The notes: generated by a model from the letters alone, not told the origin. 64,000 bases of DNA from Debaryomyces hansenii CBS767 (GCF_000006445.2 NC_006049.2:1-64000); one strand, 5' to 3'; positions 41,434 to 52,332 are shown, counted from the first letter of the stretch. Program-made: numbers and translations.

Positions 41434-42030
41434 ATGTCAGAAGCAGCCAATAATGAAAGACTTAGCATATATATAGATGATGCAATCTCTACGATATTAG
41501 AAGTCAAACTTAATAGAATTGTTCCACCTACTTTACAAACAATGGTCAATAATAAATTCAATGAAGCGCCAACATGGTTTACGTCGGAGATGAATAATAT
41601 CAAGTCTGGCCTTACCGATTAGGAAACTAGAATGAATAGCAAATTTGCTGTACTTGAGGCAAGCTTGAATACCAAATTGGCTGTACTTGAGGCAAGCTTG
41701 AATACCAAATTGGCTGTACTTGAGGCAAGAATTGATATGTTAGATTACAGATATTTATGTCTCTTTAATTATCAAAGAAGGATGGGTGCTCATGAGGCTA
41801 TTAGTGTGCCATTCTTAGATAGAGAAATAAATCAAGAAGAGTTGCCCCCAATTTTGTCAGTTGAGAATATTAATAGATTGACTAAAGAACAATGTCAAAA
41901 TTATTTAATGGGATACAAAGTTCAATTTCATCCAAACGAAACAGTCAAGTTGAAGGAAATGTTGCGTGACGTAGTAGGTTTAATGGCTAGTCATGACCTT
42001 AATTATCAGTTTTCAACCTTTTTCCCATAA
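41434..42030 (+). pseudogene. Mug135-like coiled-coil protein with in-frame TAG
   Basis: The same frame runs from the ATG at 41434 to 42030 (198 residues) except for one TAG at 41620-41622, inside LTD*ETRMNSKF. The first part is acidic and helical. After the stop come two and a half 11-residue repeats (VLEASLNTKLA), likely coiled coil, and then a C-terminal domain with VPFLDREINQEELPPILSVE and INRLTKEQCQNYLMGY. The C-terminal block resembles the fungal Mug135-like domain, of unknown function. A downstream ATG at 41632 could give a 132-residue protein that keeps the repeats and domain, so loss of function is not certain. Confidence 0.6.
41647..41729 (+). repeat. 33-bp tandem repeat (2.5 copies) in the Mug135-like gene
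   Basis: Two perfect 33-bp units at 41647-41679 and 41680-41712, and half a unit to 41729. Each unit encodes 11 residues, matching a hendecad coiled-coil period. The perfect identity implies a very recent expansion. Confidence 0.95.
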
Positions 42031-42429
42031 CTAATTAGGTTCAAACTTATGGAGCCCCAATATTTTTAGTCTTTGTTATTGCTTTTTTAGCATTGGGGTT
42101 ATATACCAGGAGTGATTAGGTCGAGCAGTTGCCATAAAAAGCATTATATGAATAAAGTAGTTCCGTGCAGTATTTAGTTCCGATTTTAATAAATATGAAA
42201 AGTAAAGAATATTGAGCGTATACTACAAGTAGAATGATCGACATATATATATATATTCTCTTCTAAAATACCCTGTTTAATTGAAGAATGTTTCCTGACT
42301 ATACCGTTTCATTATGAGAGAGAAAAATGTATATGCTATGTAAAAAATGCACGTACTTTTCAAGTTAATATAAATGGACATAATATAATTATTTTACAAC
42401 GAAAATAAGAGAAAGAGTAAATAATTCAG
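42031..42429. other. intergenic, nothing recognised
   Basis: Spacer between the two Mug135-like copies. AT-rich with an AT run near 42244-42255. Confidence 0.4.
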
Positions 42430-42933
42430 ATGGGCACAGATATCATAAAATCAGGTGTAATGGATGCAAGAAAAAACGAGACTCCAGAATGGTTTACTAC
42501 GGAAATGAATATTATCAAATCAGAAATATGTGTCAGAGCTTCGAAAACAAATATATAAGCTTGGAGAAAAGAATGTCTGGCTTGGGAACCCAAATAACTT
42601 AAGACTGTTATCGTCACAGTTGATTCAAAAGTTGTTATATTGGAAAACAAAAATTCATTTTTTGAGTAACTCTTTGAGAAGAACTCGTGGATATAATGCT
42701 GATAGTGTACCTTTCTTAAATAAAGAAGAAAACCAAGAAGAATTGCCTCCCATTCTGTCAGTTCAGGACATTGACAGATTGACTAAACAACAATGCCAAA
42801 AATATTTAAGAGGATACAATACCCTGTTTCATTCAAACGAAACAACCAGGCTAAAGGAAAGTTGCGGGATGCGATAGGTTTACTGGTTAATTGTGACATC
42901 AACTATCTGTTTTCAACTTTCACCAACAACTAA
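42430..42933 (+). pseudogene. second Mug135-like copy, frameshifted
   Basis: Starts with an ATG and ETPEWFTTEMNIIKSEI (first copy: EAPTWFTSEMNNIKSGL), then runs into a stop after about 43 codons. Another frame carries VPFLNKEENQEELPPILSVQ and DRLTKQQCQKYLRGY. A further shift near 42858 is needed to read KLRDAIGLLVNCDINYLFST to the end. The 33-bp repeat region is missing. It is a clear tandem duplicate that has decayed further than the first copy. Confidence 0.75.
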
Positions 42934-43116
42934 AATAGTTCACTCCCATTATAAATCAAAGCTTCCCCTTCTTTCTTTGTAGTCTCTTTTTATATTAAAT
43001 ATAGTACATGTATATGTACGAGCTTTGAAGTAGTTTTGACCTGGAAAATTACTCGTACTCGAATGAAACATCGCAATCTAAGTCCCAAAAAGATGTAGGT
43101 GGTTGAACAACTGGTG

Positions 43117-43842
43117 CTAAATATGCTGCAGCTGCTGACCATACCATATCAAACCATAATTAAATTCACAATCGGAAACCTTCCATTTTGTATTGACAAG
43201 GGAATTGTTAATAACTTGTATCCGATCTAGTAGAGCCATCAACTCATCTTCACAGAGGTCTTCCACAAATCTAATAATTGTGATATGTGCGGATGGTGCA
43301 TGGTAACGTGGTCGTATATCAACACCACACGAGGTTATAGAGTCAAATAGTTTCTGTCTATATTTAATGTGACTCCTATTAACAGAAGTAAATGTTAGTG
43401 CAATTGCATTTGCATCAAAGCAAATCAATGGATTGCTGAGTTCAGGTCCATCGTTAGCAACCGTTATTAATTGATCAATATGTGACAGAAGGATATTCAC
43501 GATCTCCTTTATGCTGTTTTTGGTAGATGTGTTATCAATCTCCAAAACTGACATATGCAAGTACTCGTTGGGAGTAAGCCATAGTGCTGAAGACTCCGGC
43601 ACAGAATCTCTTAGCTTGTATTGAATGGAGGATATAAGAGATTTTACATTTTCAGCTGGACGTGAAATAATGCAGCATCCTAATCGATCGTCAGCCTCTT
43701 TCCCGGCAAGCACAGCATCAATATTGATTTTAGGATTAGACCTGAGATTTTCGAGTTGTTTGTGATTACGACTTAGTCGATACGCATCTTCGTCTATGTT
43801 ATCTTTATACCGACGGGCAAGTTCTATATAAGGATTAATCAT
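43117..43842 (-). CDS. 2H phosphoesterase superfamily protein
   Basis: Intact 241-residue protein. It has the two H-x-(S/T) motifs of the LigT/cyclic-phosphodiesterase (2H) fold: LHMSVLEI near residue 95 and AHITIIRF near residue 190. Family members open or form 2',3'- or 1',2'-cyclic phosphates, acting on RNA ends or ADP-ribose derivatives. The N-terminus MINPYIELARRY is typical of a fungal group often labelled RNA ligase/cyclic nucleotide phosphodiesterase-like. No signal peptide, so cytosolic or nuclear. Substrate unknown. Confidence 0.75.
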   Translation of the reverse strand: MINPYIELARRYKDNIDEDAYRLSRNHKQLENLRSNPKINIDAVLAGKEADDRLGCCIISRPAENVKSLISSIQYKLRDSVPESSALWLTPNEYLHMSVLEIDNTSTKNSIKEIVNILLSHIDQLITVANDGPELSNPLICFDANAIALTFTSVNRSHIKYRQKLFDSITSCGVDIRPRYHAPSAHITIIRFVEDLCEDELMALLDRIQVINNSLVNTKWKVSDCEFNYGLIWYGQQLQHI

Positions 43843-44102
43843 TTTTCTATCGGGAACTAATCTCTTATCGTAATTTTAAGATGTGCATGTACAAAATGAT
43901 TTAATATGATTCTTTCCAATAATACAACAGATACTGTACCAATAAGATAACAAAGATAACAAGTGGTTAAATGAAGAACTTCAAATATTTATTCGTTGTG
44001 GCTTATCGGTTAATTTGTAAATTGTTTATTATCTTATTTAAGATATCTCATTTCACGTTATTTTTATTCTTCATCAAATATCCTCATTAATATTTAGTCA
44101 AT

Positions 44103-44971
44103 ATGAAGGATGGGATAAAGTCCGCTTTTGTTACAGGAGCTTCGTCGGGTATTGGATATAGTACTGCCATCGAATTAGCAAGTAGAGGGTATAGAGTTTT
44201 TGCTGGTGCAAGAAGATTAAAGGCTATGGAACCCTTGAAATCCCATGGTATCACTATATTGAATTAGATGTTACTTCGATAGAAAGTATTATTGCTGCCA
44301 AAGATCTCATTGAGGGAGAAACCAAAGGGTGTTTAGACATTCTTTTTAACAACGCTGGTGTACCTTGCAGAGCCCCTGCTTTTGATCTTGAAGAGGAATG
44401 GTTTCGCTTGTGCTTTGAGGTAAACGTATTCGGGCCTATGAGAACCGTCAAGGTATTTCATCCATTGTTAATCAAATCTAAAGGATTAATTGTGTTTACT
44501 GGATCTACTGCTGGATTGGTGCCCCTACCATTCAATACTGTATATTCATCATCAAAAGGTGCCATCCAGTCTTATGCAAATTGTTTGGCGCTCGAAGTAC
44601 AACCCTTTGGAATCAAAGTGATCAATTTTGTAGCTGGTGCTGTCGAAACAGATATAGGTACAAATGATACTCATGACATACCAGAATCATCTGTATTCAT
44701 CATTAATGGTGAAAACGTTTTCGAAAATGACAAAGCTCTCAAAAATTTAAAGAAAATGACTTCTGAAGCCTTTGCAAAGAAAGCTGTTGACGATATCGAA
44801 AAAAGTTTGTCGAGTACACATCAGAACTTTTGGATGTCATACAGAGGAAAAGGTGCTAGCTTTGTTAAGCTTCTTGTCTCATATTTTCCTCGTTCTTTCT
44901 TAGTTTACGTCATTGTTAAATCTTTAGAGTTAAAGGATACATTTACTAAAATAAAACAGAAGTATGCTTAG
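44103..44971 (+). pseudogene. short-chain dehydrogenase, Ayr1-like, one frameshift
   Basis: The N-terminal frame gives SAFVTGASSGIGYSTAIELA (Rossmann motif TGxxxGIG). It breaks near 44255, where ITILN meets a stop; a shift there restores YIELDVTSIESI and FNNAGVP (NNAG motif). The rest of the enzyme is intact, with the catalytic S-Y-K as Ser in FTGSTAG and YSSSKGAIQSYA. A hydrophobic C-terminus fits an ER or lipid-droplet protein. Ayr1 reduces 1-acyl-dihydroxyacetone phosphate. One indel is the only damage, so a recent mutation or a sequencing error is likely. Confidence 0.8.
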
Positions 44972-45542
44972 AGAAATGAAATTTTTAGAGTAAAATTCAA
45001 TGTCTAGTATAGGATACAATAACGTCATGAGTTAAACATTGATGAAATAATATGAGTATTATATTATATTGCATTTGCTTGCTATGAACTTGTTATCTAT
45101 TCCGCTGTTGAGTTTCAGAAATGGAATTGAGATATTTCAAATATTTGTTTAAGTTTGAATAGAGAAATTTAAGGCTTATTGTATTTTAATACAGACATTA
45201 TTCTTATATCATTTAGAGCAGAATGATTTTCCAAAACTTTCATAATCCTAAAATATGAAATGCTTAGAGTAATGATGCCAAAATTATAAACCACTTTAAA
45301 ATTCCAATAGATAGTATATTGCGTCCGATCCGATATCTTTTGATCAATATTATACAGACAAGGAAATGGATGACAAGATGCGCTTACAAAATTTGTAATT
45401 TGATGCACAATTACAGTTACAGCTCGTTATTCAAAATGTAGAAATGTTGTCATAATTTATAAAGACGTCCAGTAAAAATATAAATTATGATTCATAAATA
45501 TAACCTTTCAATAGTAGATCATAATAATAGACTTGCTCCAAA
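44972..45542. other. intergenic, nothing recognised
   Basis: Convergent 3' region between the Ayr1-like and flavin monooxygenase genes. AT-rich; an ORF on the minus strand (45169-45408) has no features. Confidence 0.4.
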
Positions 45543-47534
45543 TTAATCTTTTATGAAATCTCTTTCTTGAGCGATAATTCTCAAAGCTAATTTTTTTGAA
45601 AAATATCTTGTTAATAAAAGATTTCCACCCATATACCAAAAGTTTGGATGACCGGAATCTCTGTACATAACTTTCGTTTCACCTTCATCATCGAGACCCC
45701 AAACAGGATTAAGTCTATCAGCGACTGTTGAACCGAAAATTTTTCGAGCACTCTCTTTCATATTTGAATAGCCAGTCGCTAAAACAACTATAGCTACGTT
45801 ACCAATTGTAGAGCCATCTGAGAATACGACACCATCTTCAGTAAATTTGTGAATGCTCTGTCCATTCTTTACTAAAATTTTTCTTTCAGCAATTAGTCTA
45901 GAGCAGCCGACGTCAATATAATAACCACCACCTCTTCTTGAGTACTTACCAGGTAATCCAGTCCCACCATAACCATAATCTATATTAAAGCCAACATTTT
46001 TTAATGAATCGTGTAATTCTTTTTCCAAAGAAACAATTCTCCGAGTTTGTTGTTGTAACGTTAAGTTCAATAATTTCCAAGGCATTGACTGAGAAAGTAA
46101 ATCTGCGGTATCAATTGGTGGGCCACCTTCTTCGTAAAGCCCCTCGTTAGTTATTTCACCACCAACTTCTGCAGTGAAGATACATGTACTTGATCTTTGA
46201 ACAAGTATTGGCTTAGCTCCCTGTTCGTAAAAATCTTGAGCTATATCATGACCAGAATTGCAACAACCAACAACCAATGCATTTTCACCTTGATACATTT
46301 TACCAGTAGAATGTTGAGAAGAGTGAACAATTTTTCCTTTAAATTTATGCTGATCTTCAAACGATGGAATATTTGGCTCACCTGAATGGCCGGTTGCCAT
46401 TATGACATGCTTTGGTCTCAAAGTGTCCATTTTTCCACTATCATTATCTATAACTTTGACTATCCACGTTGATTTGTCTTCTTCAAAATCAGCACCTACA
46501 ACAGTCTTGTTTGCCCAGAAGCTTAATTCCATATTCTTAGCATAATTCTCAAACCAGTCTCCTAATTTATCCTTGGGAGTAAATATTGGCCATGTATCTG
46601 GAAAGTTCATGTACGCTAAGTGATCGGCCCAAACTGGATCATGTAGGACTAAAAACTTATAGCGATTCCTCCAATTATCACCAATATTTGGATTTTTTTC
46701 AACAATTAACGTGTCCACCCCCATACATTTCAATCTTGCTGCTATATTCAACCCACTTTGACCGCCTCCGACGACCAAAACAGTTGGCTGTTTGGAGCTG
46801 TCTCCCCAGATAAAATCTTTTTCTCGATTTTCTAACCACGAAGTTCTTGCTTTATGTTGTCCATGATTGACACCTTCAGGTCTGTTAAAACCAAGCTGCT
46901 CTTCATTACCTTTAATACTTTCAAGACCAGTGTAGACTGAATAAGCTATCAATTTATTATCAACAGGAATCAACCTGATTACCCCGCTACCCTTTCCATA
47001 GCAATTGTCAAAATTAACAATGAATTGTACCAACTGAATAGGTATTGGCTGTTCTCCAGTAGAATCCTGAATAGTGGCGATGCTAATGCTGTTATCGTAT
47101 CTCAAATCCGCAGTCCGATTAATCTGAAAATTTTGTAGTTGAAAATATGGAATTTGCTTACTTAGGAAGTCTTTAATCTGTCCTAAATCACTATATTGAT
47201 GGAAATCCCAACTAAGACATAAGTGGTCCTTCCAAAATGAATGGGGTGCAAAAATACTATCCAATTCGTTAATATTTGATGTAGGGGATTCACTAATATC
47301 CTCAAGAACTTTTGAGAATTTCGCAACCCATTCAGAAACAAGTTGCAATAAATCAGAATTCTTCAAAATTTCAGGCGTCGGCTTCATCTTTCCATACACC
47401 TGCGCTATGGGAATATCATTGTCGCAGGGATCGTACACCAATTTGGGGTTCACTTGACCTGCAATATCGGTAGTTGTTTGAGAAGACGTTTTGTATGTCA
47501 GCTTAACTGACGCTTGAAATTCACCTTCCAACAT
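45543..47534 (-). CDS. flavin-containing monooxygenase with N-terminal NTF2/SnoaL-like part
   Basis: Intact 663-residue protein; the ATG at 47534 (MLEGEFQAS) is the first. The C-terminal two thirds are an FMO-type enzyme using FAD and NADPH: VVGGGQSGLNIAARL (FAD), FKGKIVHSSQHS (the F-x-G-x-x-x-H fingerprint), VVGCCNSGHDIAQDF (NADPH), and LATGYSNMKES. The NADPH motif has Cys where G-x-G would be expected (GCCNSG). The N-terminal 200 residues look like an alpha-beta barrel of the SnoaL/NTF2 type, a layout common in fungal and bacterial YUCCA-like monooxygenases of this length. Substrate unknown. Confidence 0.85.
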   Translation of the reverse strand: MLEGEFQASVKLTYKTSSQTTTDIAGQVNPKLVYDPCDNDIPIAQVYGKMKPTPEILKNSDLLQLVSEWVAKFSKVLEDISESPTSNINELDSIFAPHSFWKDHLCLSWDFHQYSDLGQIKDFLSKQIPYFQLQNFQINRTADLRYDNSISIATIQDSTGEQPIPIQLVQFIVNFDNCYGKGSGVIRLIPVDNKLIAYSVYTGLESIKGNEEQLGFNRPEGVNHGQHKARTSWLENREKDFIWGDSSKQPTVLVVGGGQSGLNIAARLKCMGVDTLIVEKNPNIGDNWRNRYKFLVLHDPVWADHLAYMNFPDTWPIFTPKDKLGDWFENYAKNMELSFWANKTVVGADFEEDKSTWIVKVIDNDSGKMDTLRPKHVIMATGHSGEPNIPSFEDQHKFKGKIVHSSQHSTGKMYQGENALVVGCCNSGHDIAQDFYEQGAKPILVQRSSTCIFTAEVGGEITNEGLYEEGGPPIDTADLLSQSMPWKLLNLTLQQQTRRIVSLEKELHDSLKNVGFNIDYGYGGTGLPGKYSRRGGGYYIDVGCSRLIAERKILVKNGQSIHKFTEDGVVFSDGSTIGNVAIVVLATGYSNMKESARKIFGSTVADRLNPVWGLDDEGETKVMYRDSGHPNFWYMGGNLLLTRYFSKKLALRIIAQERDFIKD

Positions 47535-48034
47535 TACTGGATAAGAGAAAAAAATTACAATTATTTCAAACAATTTATGACTAAAATATTAGACTTTGAG
47601 GTTACTTTATAGGCATAGAATCTGTACTCTTCGAATGGGGGAGAAAAGGAGAATCTAGTTCCGTTAGTGGAAAGTGCGGGTATATTGCTTCGGTAGTTTT
47701 CATTTTTACACTTGGTTTACTCAATATCAACACTCCGATAATTTTACCACGTTAGTATTATTTATTTACACCGTGGTTTGGCGTGCGAAAGAGATATACA
47801 ATAAGCAATTCGATTCTGCTTAGGCACGAACAGTCAGCAATGAATTTTACCACTTAAAGCTTGGAACAAGATTAAACATCAGTCGTGGATAGTTCATATA
47901 TTTGCAGCAGTTTACATTTAGGAAATACGGCGTCATCGTACATATTGGCCATAATAAAAAATATGTTCATATTGTTTTATATTTATTCAATAGTTATCTA
48001 ATGAATGCAAATATATATATGAATATATATTGAA
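47535..48034. other. divergent promoter region
   Basis: Intergenic between the flavin monooxygenase (minus) and the receptor (plus). AT-rich, with ATATATAT stretches just before the receptor start. No discrete operator recognised. Confidence 0.45.
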
Positions 48035-49612
48035 ATGGGAATTGTTTACAACGGACCATGTCCATTGGAACAGAAAATTGATCTTCAAGGGAGAGATTCT
48101 GCTGAACTAGCTGCAGATCTTCATCGCTATACCGAATATCAAGCTGATAGACAGAGGGTAATTTCTATTGTCTCATCATCAACCTCAATATTTGCCGGGT
48201 TGGTAGGGATATACTTCTTCTTGGCTATATCAGATAGAAAGCGTATATTCAGGCATCATTTGATTATCCTTTTGATTCTATATGATTGGATGAAGGCCAT
48301 ATGCTTGCTATTGTACCCCGTACGAGTTTTGGTAACATCAAAGGCTTATTACGACGTAGGGTTTTGCAGGGTTGTTGGGTTTTTTACAGCATTTTCAATT
48401 GAAGGCTCTGATCTCGCAATAATTAGCTTTGCTATTCACCTAGCCTTGTTGGTTTATAGACCGAACGACAGAATCAAAAGAGGAATTAATTATGAAGGAG
48501 GTTTATACCGCTACAGGTACATAGTTTATCCCGTGGAGATATTACTTCCAATTGTGCTAGCTTCATTAGCTTTCATTGATAACTTAGGGTATACACCGTT
48601 AACCAATTGGTGTTATATTCCAAGCCGTCCAATCTGGTACAGATTAGTCTTGAGTTGGATCCCTCGATATATAATCATGGTTTCCATAATCATCATATAC
48701 ATATGCATATATCAACATGTGACGAAACAATATAGTAGTGTTGGCAGAATAGTTGGTGACAATACTATTGAATCTACAATGAAACAAAAGCTTCGAAACT
48801 TTATGGGATTTTTAATGTTTTTCAAGTTCAGTCTTACCGATGATGAAATTCATAATACAAATAATGGACTACAGAGGGGCAATATAAATAATGAGACTGT
48901 TCAACAATTTAAAACTAGGCGGATTCAAACGCAAAAACAAATGAGGGCGATATTCATATACCCTATATCGTACATTTTTTTATGGGTTTTTCCCACAATA
49001 GTTCACGGAATGGACTTCCGATATGGGCTTTCTATTCACCCATATGTATGGCTAAATGGAATTGCTGCGTTTATGCAACCATTTAATTGTACTGTTGATA
49101 CTCTTGTGTTTTTGATAAGAGAAAAACCTTGGAGAATCACTACCCTTAAGGTTGATTCATCTTTAACTGAAAACTACAAGTATCCCTGGTGGAGAAGATT
49201 GCTTTCTTTTTTACCATTATTTAGATTACCTGGATCATTGGAATCTCGGCGGTTAAATTATTTAGATTCTAAGAACGAGATTAGCACGTCAGAGAATGCC
49301 AATTCTCACGAGATTTCAAGCATTCCTTCAGATACAAACAACACAGGCAATATCAGAAATGTGTTTAGAAGGAACTATCAGCCTGCAATCATAGGTAATA
49401 TTATGTCTTCCAGATTGACTGATTCAGGTATTGCTACTTTACAAGGTGGAAGAACAGGGAATAATGAAATTATAACTAATAATGAAGATCAAGTAAAGCA
49501 GCCAAATATCATACGTATATCTAATAGTAATCAACCGTTACATGTGGCTACAGATGAGGTTGGTTTGGAAGATTTTCTTAAGGCTGGACCTAGGGAAGAA
49601 ATAGGTCCATAA
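48035..49612 (+). CDS. G-protein-coupled receptor, Gpr1/Git3-like
   Basis: Intact 525-residue protein with seven predicted membrane segments: five in the first 240 residues, then a long third cytoplasmic loop, and two more before and after FIYPISYIFLWVFPTIVHGM. The N-terminal half fits the Git3 family (glucose/amino-acid sensing receptor). The block TRRIQTQKQMRAIFIYPISY is the conserved C-terminal Gpr1 segment. Such receptors signal through Gpa2 to cAMP-PKA. The protein is shorter than Gpr1 of S. cerevisiae (961) because the third loop and the polar Asn/Ser-rich tail are short. There is no in-frame CTG codon in the whole gene. Confidence 0.85.
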   Translation: MGIVYNGPCPLEQKIDLQGRDSAELAADLHRYTEYQADRQRVISIVSSSTSIFAGLVGIYFFLAISDRKRIFRHHLIILLILYDWMKAICLLLYPVRVLVTSKAYYDVGFCRVVGFFTAFSIEGSDLAIISFAIHLALLVYRPNDRIKRGINYEGGLYRYRYIVYPVEILLPIVLASLAFIDNLGYTPLTNWCYIPSRPIWYRLVLSWIPRYIIMVSIIIIYICIYQHVTKQYSSVGRIVGDNTIESTMKQKLRNFMGFLMFFKFSLTDDEIHNTNNGLQRGNINNETVQQFKTRRIQTQKQMRAIFIYPISYIFLWVFPTIVHGMDFRYGLSIHPYVWLNGIAAFMQPFNCTVDTLVFLIREKPWRITTLKVDSSLTENYKYPWWRRLLSFLPLFRLPGSLESRRLNYLDSKNEISTSENANSHEISSIPSDTNNTGNIRNVFRRNYQPAIIGNIMSSRLTDSGIATLQGGRTGNNEIITNNEDQVKQPNIIRISNSNQPLHVATDEVGLEDFLKAGPREEIGP

Positions 49613-50765
49613 AATCAATGAGGGTAATATTCCAATTGGTATAACAAAATAATAGGTAGTAGAAGAAAAAATTCTCATTCATCTACGAATGGCTTAAATT
49701 TATAGATACTTGTTTACAATTCGAATTCTTCTTTGATAAATCGAAATGATGCATTGTACATACAGTTTGATTTGAATTTCTTAGCATAACTAATGTTTAG
49801 ATTAAGAATCAATTTGCGTATTTTAGACTAAGTGCGACACTGTTGAATATCTGCATAAATGGCATTTTTTTGTACCAGGGATATTTCTTAACAAGATCTG
49901 TTTTCATGTGATGTCGTTCGTACATACCAGGCCAAAATTAACGGTTGTATGTTAAAATAAGCACTTGCACTATCTCAAGACAATAAATCCAAGACTATCT
50001 ATCGCGATGCCTATTTGCATTGGTAGTTAATGTTTTCTTACTTGCCGATTTTACTCCAGAATTTTAACTTAGTTCAAATTGATATGCCTTACGCCATCCC
50101 TTTAATAGCATATAATGTATTTCTTATCCATAATTTTCTACTAAAAAAATATCTTTTAATTAGGCATTAGAATGAAAAACTATTAAAGCAGCTGATTTTA
50201 CCCCAACTTTTAAAAGTGTAAACGAATTATTTTTATCGCCTTAGAAGCTCTTTCAGGATATAACAACAGCGAATGTTGATAGAAATTCAATTGGGATCTC
50301 AATTCTATAGTATCTGTACTTAATGACTTGAATGACACATTCTAACGTATATCTTCTAATCATTGCAGTACAATTTTTTTTTTGCCTATTTAGGTAAATA
50401 ATGCGATCAAATAAATTTCCTAATAAAGAACAAAGTATCTTTAATTGCATAACTTAAGTTGACGTATGCAGCATTATCACAAGAACGACCCTTTCCTCCA
50501 ATAACAATTGAAGATCTTAACGTCCGTAGCAGCAAGTTAAGATGTCGTAAAAGAAAATTTAGATGGGGTTATAGTTACTTTTTATTTTTTATTATTCTAT
50601 AACCATAAATGTACATTAGATCTGATTTTTAAACGAACAAAGAAGTATATTCAAGGCAATGAGAGTGACATAATCAAATTTATCCAAAGCCGTATTACTA
50701 TTTAATTACCTAGAGGCCCATGTAATAAATGCATTTTTCTGTAAATTATACAAACTTTAATTAAA
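49613..50765. other. long intergenic region
   Basis: About 1.15 kb, AT-rich, no convincing frame. Presumably the promoter of the secreted Op4-like protein; long upstream regions are common for regulated surface-protein genes. No defined site could be assigned. Confidence 0.45.
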
Positions 50766-51911
50766 ATGAGATTTATTGGACTTATTTTTGCTGTATTGGC
50801 AATTATAAAATTTAATTTAGCAGCCCCCCTTATTTCCTCTGAGGTGAAGGCTTCTAATGAATATGGAACTAGAGAAATATTATCAGATGCTGTGCCAAAA
50901 AGAGAAGATTTCAATAGCATATTTGAAGAAGATGAAAGCTTAGTCAAGAGAGATGTTGCAGTAATTACAGAATTCTTTACTGCACTTAATAAAAGCGATT
51001 TAGTTGTTCCAGTTGTGAAAATATTGGCAACAAACAAAATAACTGAACCTTTGTTAGTTCAGGCCATTGTTGCTTTTCTTAAAACCCAGAATTTGGCTGA
51101 TTTGCTTCATTCAGTGGACGAGTCTGGACTCGCCGTTGATATCGTCCTTAAAGTGTTACAGGATTCAACTTTTTTCCCTGGGTTATTTAATATTGTCAAT
51201 GGCTTGAGAACTGGAGCGACTACTACACCTTCTAAGAGCTCATTGGACACTGGAGCGTTAACATCTGCTTTAAGCCCTATCGTTCTGACATACAGCAAAT
51301 ACTCGGGTTTGAGTTCAAGTCTTAATTCGGCATTGGACAGTCTTGGAATACTGACCTCTAGTAATTCTGGACTCTTATCGGTCTTGAATCCAGCTTTATC
51401 TTCTGTTGGTATAAAAAAGGGATCTACAGGTTCTACAAGTGGCGCTTCGACCTCTAGTTTAAACAAATCGTCGGCAAAGGCATCGTCAACAAGTTCCACA
51501 AAAGCCACTTCTACAACGGCTACATCAAGTACTACGTCATCACTGTCGTCATCGCTGTCATCATCGCTGTCATCATCATCTTCAGGATACCTTGCCAGTC
51601 TTCTTGCGAAGATTAAAGCGTCTTTCAAAAAGCGCGATAGTGCTGCCAATATTATCAAAAAAAGGGACAATAAAGTTTTAGATAGTCTAATGGAATCTTT
51701 GGAAAAATCTGGATTAGCAATGTCAGTTGTATATCTGATTGCCACTGATCCTGATATGGCACCTTTTGCAAGAGATTTAATAACCCAGATTGTTAAAAAA
51801 CAGGCTATCACATTGGATGGATTACTGCTGGCTTTAGATAGCACGAATTTATTGAATGACGCAATCATTGACTCTCTCTCAAGTCCAAAGCTTGGTATAA
51901 CTATCAACTAG
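50766..51911 (+). CDS. secreted Op4-like serine-rich protein
   Basis: 381 residues. Signal peptide about 1-20, then Lys-Arg Kex2-type sites at 45-46 and 61-62, with two more KKRD sites near residue 300. Two related helical domains flank a Ser/Thr-rich centre: NLADLLHSVDESGLAVDIVL and SLEKSGLAMSVVYLIATDPD. This layout matches the opaque-phase Op4 family of Candida relatives: secreted, processed, function unknown. No GPI-anchor signal is seen at the C-terminus. The serine-rich centre (51537-51587) contains three CTG codons at regular intervals in a run otherwise made only of serine codons. Confidence 0.72.
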   Translation: MRFIGLIFAVLAIIKFNLAAPLISSEVKASNEYGTREILSDAVPKREDFNSIFEEDESLVKRDVAVITEFFTALNKSDLVVPVVKILATNKITEPLLVQAIVAFLKTQNLADLLHSVDESGLAVDIVLKVLQDSTFFPGLFNIVNGLRTGATTTPSKSSLDTGALTSALSPIVLTYSKYSGLSSSLNSALDSLGILTSSNSGLLSVLNPALSSVGIKKGSTGSTSGASTSSLNKSSAKASSTSSTKATSTTATSSTTSSLSSSLSSSLSSSSSGYLASLLAKIKASFKKRDSAANIIKKRDNKVLDSLMESLEKSGLAMSVVYLIATDPDMAPFARDLITQIVKKQAITLDGLLLALDSTNLLNDAIIDSLSSPKLGITIN

Positions 51912-52332
51912 TCCCATTTCAATTTTTCTATTCAGTTATCGTCTTAATCTTTTTATTGAATTTTTTACTGTTCCTCAAGAACCTTTAAAATAAATGTGTA
52001 CGAATATATCCATAATTCTCTGTCAAAATTGTAGTAAGGACATCATTATGTTGCAAAAGAAGTGGTTTATAATAATCATGTAATTCTTATTATGTCAAAC
52101 TTAAAGTTATGTTTTATTTGGGTTAGTGGTTGAAACATATTCAAGAAGGGTATCACAACTCCTGAAGATGACGATACTACATGCGTGTAAAATAATATTA
52201 ATGAAATCTATTAGTATAAAATATATAATTATGAAATATTTTGAAATTAATTAAGGGGGTAATATAAATGCTATGTACATTTTAAGCACACGTTATTGCA
52301 ATAGCAATATGAAATACGAAATACGAAATAGT
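51912..52332. other. convergent intergenic region
   Basis: 3' ends of the Op4-like and MFS genes. AT-rich; nothing recognised. Confidence 0.4.

Noticed and set aside
51107..51907. 266-codon antisense frame over the Op4-like gene
   Set aside because: Acidic repeats (Asp-Asp-Ser) are just the reverse complement of the serine tract. The sense protein has a signal peptide and Kex2 sites.
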